In this document: piece after piece, positions 58,465 through 64,000 of the stretch | Layout of the letters: every line of letters starts with the position of its first letter | How positions within the stretch are numbered: position 1 is the first letter of the stretch | Origin: Pseudomonas sp. ATCC PTA-122608 | Lineage (GTDB): Bacteria > Pseudomonadota > Gammaproteobacteria > Pseudomonadales > Pseudomonadaceae | Direction: 5' to 3' | Assembly (NCBI RefSeq): GCF_001952855.1 | Contig: NZ_LPNO01000009.1 | Location: forward strand, 81,720 to 145,719 | DNA: 64,000 nt | Position numbers and translations under genes: made by a program | The notes under the pieces: generated by a model | Seen by the model: the letters and a program-made list of their open reading frames with translations, nothing else | Database searches by the model: none | What the model was told of the DNA's origin: nothing

Positions 58465-59229
58465 TCAGCGTTCGGCCCACACCACCAGCACGTCGGTGCT
58501 GAAGGTGCCGTCGGCTTGAATCTCGAAATAATCGCGCACTTCCTGGCCCATCGCCTTTTGCAGCTCCAGAATCGCGGCGCGCAATACCTCTGGGGTGCGC
58601 ATGCGCTCAACCCACGAGGTGTATTCCAGGCGCAGGCGCTGGCGGCTGCTGTTGCGTACATGCAAACCGGCTTCGCTGAGCTGGTGCATCCACTCGCCGG
58701 CGGAATAATCGCGCACATGACTGGTGTCGCGCAGCACTTCCACGGTTTGCAGGTAAGTGTCCAACAGCGGGCTGCCCGGTGACAAGACGTCCACAAAAGC
58801 GGCCACGCCACCCGGCTTGAGCACCCGGCGCACTTCACGCAGGGCCAGGCCGAGGTCGCTCCAATGGTGAGCCGAATAGCGGCTGAACACGAAGTCGAAC
58901 TCGCCATCAGCGAACGGCAGGCGCTCGGCGGCGCCGTGCACGGTGCGGATGTTGTCCAGGCCACGGTCCACCGCAGCAGCCGCGACCACCTCGAGCATTT
59001 GCTGGGACAGGTCGTACGCCACCACTTCTTTAACCAACGGTGCAACGTTGAAACTCACATGGCCAGCGCCGCAACCCAGGTCCAGCAGTCGCGCAGCGCC
59101 CTGCCCGGCCAGTTCGGCCTGGAGTAGCGCGAATTCGGTGCCTTGAGCGTGAACTGCGCTGCTCAGATAGGCCGAGGCCTGTTCGCCGAATTGTTTTTGC
59201 ACGACTTGGGTGTGGGCGGTGCTGGTCAT
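58465..59229 (-). CDS. SAM-dependent methyltransferase in leu cluster
   Basis: A 254-residue class I methyltransferase of the UbiE/Methyltransf_11 group. LLDLGCGAGHVS (about residue 46) is SAM motif I, VVAYDLSQQML motif II and LPFADGEFDFVFSRYSAHH the post-II region. Substrate unknown. It lies between leuD and leuB, an arrangement conserved in pseudomonads though unrelated to leucine synthesis. The start at 59229 follows GAGGAG; codons upstream run into a REPIN and were excluded. Confidence 0.88.
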   Translation of the reverse strand: MTSTAHTQVVQKQFGEQASAYLSSAVHAQGTEFALLQAELAGQGAARLLDLGCGAGHVSFNVAPLVKEVVAYDLSQQMLEVVAAAAVDRGLDNIRTVHGAAERLPFADGEFDFVFSRYSAHHWSDLGLALREVRRVLKPGGVAAFVDVLSPGSPLLDTYLQTVEVLRDTSHVRDYSAGEWMHQLSEAGLHVRNSSRQRLRLEYTSWVERMRTPEVLRAAILELQKAMGQEVRDYFEIQADGTFSTDVLVVWAER

Positions 59230-59255
59230 GGGAAGCTCCTCGTTGTTGTGCTTTT

Positions 59256-59355
59256 TGTAGGAGCGAGCTTGCTCGCGAAGGTCGCCAACGATGACGCTGG
59301 GCATCTGACACCCCGTGGCGATCTCAGGTTTTTCGCGAGCAAGCTCGCTCCTACA
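59256..59355. repeat. REPIN (paired REP), A-type
   Basis: Inverted A-type copies at 59256-59280 and 59331-59355 in the leuD-methyltransferase gap, with a 50-base loop. Confidence 0.88.
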
Positions 59356-59360
59356 GTGGG

Positions 59361-60005
59361 TTACGCGTCGCGAAACAACCAAGGCTGGCTCGCCCGGTGC
59401 TTGGTTTCAAACGCTGCAATCGCATCGCCGTCCTGCAAGGTCAGGCCGATGTCGTCCAGGCCATTGATCAGGCAGTGCTTGCGGAAGGCGTCCACTTCAA
59501 AGTGATACACCTTGCCGTCCGGACGGGTCACGGTCTGCGCCGCCAGGTCGACGGTCAACTGGTAGCCCACATTGGCTTCCACTTGCTGGAACAACTCATC
59601 CACTTCGGCATCGCTCAAGATGATCGGCAACAAGCCGTTCTTGAAGCTGTTGTTGAAGAAGATGTCGGCGTAGCTCGGCGCGATGATGCTGCGAAAGCCA
59701 TATTCTTCCAGGGCCCACGGCGCGTGTTCACGGCTGGAGCCGCAACCGAAGTTTTCCCGGGCCAGCAACACGCTGGCACCCTGGTAACGCTCGGCGTTGA
59801 GCACAAAATCCTTGTTCAACGGGCGCTTGGAGTTGTCCTGGTAGGCGTAGCCCACGTCCAGGTAGCGCCACTCGTCGAACAGGTTCGGGCCAAAACCGGT
59901 GCGCTTGATCGACTTCAAGAACTGCTTGGGAATGATCTGGTCGGTGTCCACGTTGGCACGGTCCAACGGCGCGACTAAACCGGTGTGTTGGGTAAAAGCT
60001 CTCAT
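59361..60005 (-). CDS. leuD: 3-isopropylmalate dehydratase small subunit
   Basis: A 214-residue swivel-domain subunit that pairs with Leu[23 protein letters not shown] at the front and [20 protein letters not shown] in the middle are the family hallmarks. It begins ten bases after leuC ends and shares its transcript. Confidence 0.97.
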   Translation of the reverse strand: MRAFTQHTGLVAPLDRANVDTDQIIPKQFLKSIKRTGFGPNLFDEWRYLDVGYAYQDNSKRPLNKDFVLNAERYQGASVLLARENFGCGSSREHAPWALEEYGFRSIIAPSYADIFFNNSFKNGLLPIILSDAEVDELFQQVEANVGYQLTVDLAAQTVTRPDGKVYHFEVDAFRKHCLINGLDDIGLTLQDGDAIAAFETKHRASQPWLFRDA

Positions 60006-60015
60006 CGGGTATTCC

Positions 60016-61434
60016 TCAGATCAATTCGCGAACGTCGATGAAACGACCGTTGACGGCAGCCGCAGCAGCCATGGCCGGGCTAACGAGGTGGGTACGGCCA
60101 CCGGCGCCCTGACGCCCTTCGAAGTTACGGTTGGAGGTGGACGCGCAATGCTCGCCTGACTCCAAACGGTCCGGGTTCATTGCCAGGCACATCGAGCAGC
60201 CCGGCTCGCGCCATTCAAAACCGGCTTCGAGGAAGATCTTGTCGAGGCCTTCGGCTTCAGCCTGGGCCTTAACCAGACCCGAACCTGGCACCACGATCGC
60301 CTGCTTAATGGTCGAGGCGACTTTGCGGCCCTTGGCGATCACCGCCGCAGCGCGCAAGTCTTCGATCCGCGAGTTGGTGCAGGAGCCGATAAACACGCGA
60401 TCCAACTGGATGTCGGTGATCGCCTGGTTGGCTTTCAAGCCCATGTACTTCAAGGCGCGCTCGATGGAGCCGCGTTTGACCAGGTCGGTTTCCTTGGCCG
60501 GGTCCGGCACGTTCTGATCAACGGCCAACACCATTTCCGGCGAAGTGCCCCAGCTGACTTGCGGCTTGATCTGCGCGGCGTCGAGGGTAACCACGGTGTC
60601 GAACACCGCGTCGGCATCGGACACCAGGTCTTTCCAGGCTTCGACAGCGGCGTCCCAATCGGCACCGCTCGGTGCGAATGGGCGACCCTTGACGTAGGCA
60701 ATGGTCTTTTCGTCCGCCGCCACCATGCCCACACGGGCACCGGCTTCGATGGACATGTTGCAGATGGTCATGCGGCCTTCGATGGACAGGTCGCGAATCG
60801 CGCTGCCGGCGAATTCGATGGCGTGGCCGTTACCGCCGGCGGTGCCGATCTTGCCGATCACCGCCAGGACGATGTCTTTGGCAGTGACGCCGAAAGGCAA
60901 CTCACCTTCCACCGACACCAGCATGTTCTTCATTTTCTTGGCAACCAGGCACTGGGTGGCGAATACGTGCTCCACCTCGGAAGTGCCGATGCCGTGCGCC
61001 AACGCGCCAAACGCCCCGTGGGTGGAGGTGTGGGAGTCGCCGCAGACCACGGTCATGCCGGGCAAGGTGGCGCCCTGCTCCGGGCCGATCACGTGAACGA
61101 TGCCTTGACGCACGTCATTCATCTTGAATTCGGTGATGCCATATTCGTCGCAGTAATCATCGAGGGTCTGCACCTGGAGGCGCGACACGGTGTCGACGAT
61201 AGCTTCGATCCCGCCTTTACGCTCCGGGGTGGTCGGCACGTTGTGGTCCGGGGTGGCGATGATCGAGTCGACGCGCCAAGGCTTGCGCCCGGCCAGTCGC
61301 AGGCCTTCGAACGCTTGAGGCGAGGTCACTTCATGGATGATGTGACGGTCGATGTAGATCAGCGACGACCCATCATCGCGCCGTTTCACTTCATGGGAAT
61401 CCCAAAGCTTGTCGTAAAGCGTTTTGCCGGCCAT
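60016..61434 (-). CDS. leuC: 3-isopropylmalate dehydratase large subunit
   Basis: A 472-residue aconitase-family protein with a [4Fe-4S] cluster: Cys ligands in GSCTN (about 347) and the C-x2-C of [13 protein letters not shown] (about 407-410). [22 protein letters not shown] is the substrate-binding region. ATG 61434 is preceded by an in-frame GTG. It is the first gene of the leuCD transcript, divergent from a LysR gene. Confidence 0.97.
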   Translation of the reverse strand: MAGKTLYDKLWDSHEVKRRDDGSSLIYIDRHIIHEVTSPQAFEGLRLAGRKPWRVDSIIATPDHNVPTTPERKGGIEAIVDTVSRLQVQTLDDYCDEYGITEFKMNDVRQGIVHVIGPEQGATLPGMTVVCGDSHTSTHGAFGALAHGIGTSEVEHVFATQCLVAKKMKNMLVSVEGELPFGVTAKDIVLAVIGKIGTAGGNGHAIEFAGSAIRDLSIEGRMTICNMSIEAGARVGMVAADEKTIAYVKGRPFAPSGADWDAAVEAWKDLVSDADAVFDTVVTLDAAQIKPQVSWGTSPEMVLAVDQNVPDPAKETDLVKRGSIERALKYMGLKANQAITDIQLDRVFIGSCTNSRIEDLRAAAVIAKGRKVASTIKQAIVVPGSGLVKAQAEAEGLDKIFLEAGFEWREPGCSMCLAMNPDRLESGEHCASTSNRNFEGRQGAGGRTHLVSPAMAAAAAVNGRFIDVRELI

Positions 61435-61579
61435 CACGCGGTCCTCATCAGGTGTTTCTATGCCCCGGGCCTTGAACGATTCAATAACCCTTTGGCTTGT
61501 GAGGCTGATGGTATGGCGCTACATTAAATAACTCAAATTCATATTTTTTATGCTTTGGATTACCAACTGGAATAGCACA
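61435..61579. promoter_or_regulatory. Divergent leuC / lysR promoter region
   Basis: A 145-base gap with an AT-rich centre (61525-61555) that must hold both promoters. Divergence from a LysR regulator is the usual layout for control of the adjacent operon. I do not assign individual boxes. Confidence 0.6.
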
Positions 61580-62470
61580 ATGGACCTGGCCAACCTCAAT
61601 GCCTTTATTGCCATCGCCGAGACTGGCAGCTTCTCCGGTGCCGGCGAACGCCTGCACCTGACCCAACCCGCCATCAGCAAGCGCATCGCCGGCCTGGAGC
61701 AGCAATTAAAGGTGCGTCTGTTCGACAGGCTGGGGCGTGAAGTCGGCCTTACCGAAGCCGGGAGAGCGTTACTGCCGCGGGCTTATCAGATCCTCAACGT
61801 GCTGGACGACACCCGCCGCGCCCTGACCAACCTCACCGGCGAAGTCAGCGGGCGCCTGACACTGGCCACCAGCCATCACATAGGCCTGCATCGCCTGCCG
61901 CCCGTACTGCGCACATTTACCCGGGAATACCCGAACGTCGCCCTGGATATTCAGTTTCTCGATTCAGAAGTGGCCTACGAAGAAATCCTCCATGGCCGCG
62001 CCGAAGTGGCGGTCATCACCCTCGCGCCGGAGCCCCACACACTGGTGCGCGCCACCCCGGTGTGGGACGACCCGCTGGATTTCGTGGTGGCACCGGAACA
62101 CAGCCTGATCAGCAACGGCAACGTCAACCTGGCGGACATCGCCCGGCACCCGGCGGTGTTTCCCGGCGGCAACACCTTTACCCACCATATCGTGCAGCGG
62201 CTGTTCGAGGCCCAGGGCCTGACGCCGAATATCGCCATGAGCACCAACTACCTGGAAACCATCAAGATGATGGTCTCCATTGGCCTGGCCTGGAGCGTGT
62301 TGCCGCGCACGATGCTCGATGATCAGGTGGCACGCATCGCTTTGCCGGGCATACAGCTCAGTCGCCAGCTAGGCTATATCGTGCACACCGAAAGGACGCT
62401 GTCGAACGCTGCGCGGGCTTTCATGAGCCTATTGGATGCACAGGTCGATCTGCCAGGGAATCAGGCATGA
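61580..62470 (+). CDS. LysR-type transcriptional regulator
   Basis: A 296-residue LysR protein. The N-terminal winged helix (LNAFIAIAETGSFSGAGERLHLTQPAISKRIAGLEQQL split in the standard way) and the C-terminal effector domain (EVAVITLAPEP, NVALDIQFLDSE) are complete. The start at 61580 has GGAA upstream and gives the usual MDLANLNAF opening. It is divergent from leuCD and probably regulates it, perhaps with a leucine-pathway intermediate as effector. Confidence 0.92.
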   Translation: MDLANLNAFIAIAETGSFSGAGERLHLTQPAISKRIAGLEQQLKVRLFDRLGREVGLTEAGRALLPRAYQILNVLDDTRRALTNLTGEVSGRLTLATSHHIGLHRLPPVLRTFTREYPNVALDIQFLDSEVAYEEILHGRAEVAVITLAPEPHTLVRATPVWDDPLDFVVAPEHSLISNGNVNLADIARHPAVFPGGNTFTHHIVQRLFEAQGLTPNIAMSTNYLETIKMMVSIGLAWSVLPRTMLDDQVARIALPGIQLSRQLGYIVHTERTLSNAARAFMSLLDAQVDLPGNQA

Positions 62471-62533
62471 ATCGCTGTGGCCCGTAGACCATGAACCCGC
62501 GCCGAACGCCCATCGAGCCAAGGCCCTGTGATA

Positions 62534-64000
62534 ATGCGCAACCCCGTCAATTCCGTGCCACCTCTGCCTCGCATCTACGCCCTGGACCCACAGGAGGCGG
62601 AGCAAAGCTGGGACAGCGCGCCGCAACTGCTGGCGGCGCTCAACGCTGCCCGGCTGGGCGCCTGGAGCTGGGAAATCGATACCGGCCGGATAAGCTGGTC
62701 CCGAGGCACCCAGGCCCTGTTCGGCTTCGACCCGCGCCACCCACTGCCTAAAGACCTGGAGTACCTGGACCTGCTGGCTCCCGAGGACCGCGCCAAGGTG
62801 GTCCGGGCCTTTCATGCGGTGCTGGCCGGCGAGCCCGCAGCCCAAGCCATGCACCACCGCATCCAATGGCCCGATGGCAGCCTGCACTGGCTGGAAATCA
62901 ACGGCAGCCTGCTGCCGGACAAGGCCGGTCGCCGGCGGATGATCGGAGTGATCCGCGAAATCACCCACCAGCGCGAGCGCGAACACGCCCTCAGCCATTC
63001 GGAAAAGCGTTTCGCCACCCTGTTTCATTTGTGCCCGCTGATGGTCCTGCTGACCCGCCAGGCGGACGGCCTGATCAGCGAAGCCAACCAGTATTTCGAG
63101 AGCCTGTTCGGCTGGCCGCTGGCCGATGCCATTGGCCGCAGCACGCTGGAGCTGGGCCTCTGGGTACACCCCGAACAACGCGCGCTGTTGATCAAGGCCA
63201 CCCAGCGCAAAGGCACCCCCATCACCATGGAGGTGCAGTTTCGCGCCAGCAACGGGCAGATCCACGATGGCACCCTCAGCGCCCAGAAAGTCGAGCTGGA
63301 CGGCGAGGACTACCTGATCAGCACCTTCCTCGACACCACCGACCGCAAGAACGCCGAGCAAGCCCTCAAGGACAGCCAGGAACGCCTGGACCTGGCCCTC
63401 GACTCGGCACAACTGGGTACCTGGGACTGGCACATTCCCAGCGGCATGCTCTACGGCTCGGCCCGCGCCGCGCAATTGCACGGGCTGGAACCCCAGCCGT
63501 TCCACGAATCCTTCGAGGCTTTTTTTGAAGGCATGCCCCAGGAAGAGCGTGAGAGCATGCGCAACGCCTACCGGACCCTGCGCGAAGGCCCGGCGGGCAA
63601 CTACCAACTGACCTATCGCGTGCAACTGGAAGATGGCAGTTCGCGCTACCTGGAAAGCCGCGCCCGCCTGTATCGCGATGACTTGGGCGTGCCCCTGCGC
63701 ATGGCCGGCACGCTGCTCGACATCACCGACCAGGTCGAGCGCGAACAACGCCTGACCGCGTCGGAAGAAAAGTTCGCCAGCCTGTTTCTGGCCAGCCCCG
63801 ACCCGATCTGCGTGACACGCCTGGAGACCGGCCAGTTTATCGAGATCAACCCGGCCTTCACCCAGACCTTCGGCTGGACCGCCGCCGAGGTGCTCAACAA
63901 CAACGCCGAACAGATCGGCTTGTGGGATGAACCCAGCAGGCGCCTGCAACGCATCGAGCAGGTGATTCGCGAACAATCCCTGAGCAACGTGGCAATCACC
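62534..64000 (+). CDS. Multi-PAS sensor protein, C-terminus beyond window
   Basis: An open frame of 489 codons from ATG 62534 with no stop before the window edge. It contains four PAS-like modules in a row: about 35-150 (ARLGAWSWEIDTGRISWS), 155-275 (KRFATLFHLCPLMVLL, ISEANQYFESLFGW), 285-405 (ERLDLALDSAQLGTWDWHI) and 412-end (EKFASLFLASPDPICV, FIEINPAFTQTFGW). PAC-type endings (IGVIREIT, LLDITDQ) separate them. The output domain is not in the window: a histidine kinase or a GGDEF/EAL domain are both likely. No membrane span is seen, so it appears to sense in the cytoplasm. Confidence 0.88.
   Translation, partial: MRNPVNSVPPLPRIYALDPQEAEQSWDSAPQLLAALNAARLGAWSWEIDTGRISWSRGTQALFGFDPRHPLPKDLEYLDLLAPEDRAKVVRAFHAVLAGEPAAQAMHHRIQWPDGSLHWLEINGSLLPDKAGRRRMIGVIREITHQREREHALSHSEKRFATLFHLCPLMVLLTRQADGLISEANQYFESLFGWPLADAIGRSTLELGLWVHPEQRALLIKATQRKGTPITMEVQFRASNGQIHDGTLSAQKVELDGEDYLISTFLDTTDRKNAEQALKDSQERLDLALDSAQLGTWDWHIPSGMLYGSARAAQLHGLEPQPFHESFEAFFEGMPQEERESMRNAYRTLREGPAGNYQLTYRVQLEDGSSRYLESRARLYRDDLGVPLRMAGTLLDITDQVEREQRLTASEEKFASLFLASPDPICVTRLETGQFIEINPAFTQTFGWTAAEVLNNNAEQIGLWDEPSRRLQRIEQVIREQSLSNVAIT

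Noticed and set aside
59230..59382. N-terminal extension of the methyltransferase gene
   Set aside because: The extension would translate a REPIN; a GAGGAG site supports the start at 59229.

Overview
The window comes from a Pseudomonas chromosome, most likely the P. fluorescens group. Two things point there. The right third carries the Pseudomonas housekeeping order metZ-purF-cvpA-dedD/SPOR-folC-accD-trpF-truA-fimV-usg-asd-leuB-methyltransferase-leuD-leuC-lysR. The gaps between these genes hold paired GGAGCGRGCTTGCTCGCG repeats (REPINs), which are typical of that group.

Positions 1 to about 40,540 are a nearly complete lambda-like siphoprophage. It is integrated in the 3' end of a tRNA-Val(GAC) gene (40543-40619). 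Its other end (attL) is not in the window. The layout is lambdoid. A CI repressor gene (29173) and a Cro gene (28905-29084) flank a right operator. A matching left operator lies at 30439-30493. Leftward from Cro (minus strand) come a CII-like regulator, a Rha/antirepressor protein, O- and P-type replication proteins with iterons inside the O gene, DUF1364 and VRR-NUC nucleases, an internal tyrosine recombinase, candidate Q-type late regulators, a pR'/tR'-like late promoter and terminator, HNH/terminase/portal/protease/capsid, connectors, the tail genes (with a G-GT type -1 frameshift), tape measure, tail tip, tail fibre, endolysin and Rz/Rz1. Rightward from OL (plus strand) is a nut-like leader followed by about twenty small accessory genes, including a PAPS-reductase/DndC-like ATPase, a DUF4406 protein, a DNA methyltransferase, an excisionase and a lambda-type integrase next to attR.

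The most unusual elements in the prophage are: an AT-rich, Tat-signal-bearing paralogue of the tail-fibre SGNH hydrolase (1573-3171); two LexA-type SOS boxes, one sharing its promoter region with CI operators; repeated hairpin-plus-Shine-Dalgarno modules in the left operon; two perfect long inverted repeats in a 400-bp gene-free leader; two different integrases; terminators placed inside the late operon just upstream of gene starts; and an A-C mismatch in the acceptor stem of the phage-reconstituted tRNA-Val.

From 40,800 to the end is host chromosome: a polyamine-type FAD oxidoreductase (puuB-like), a tRNA-Val(TAC)-Asp-Asp cluster, and biosynthetic genes for methionine, purines, folate, fatty acids, tryptophan, threonine/lysine/methionine (asd) and leucine. 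It ends with the divergently transcribed LysR regulator and the first 489 codons of a multi-PAS signalling protein cut by the window edge. I found no CRISPR array, rRNA or insertion sequence.
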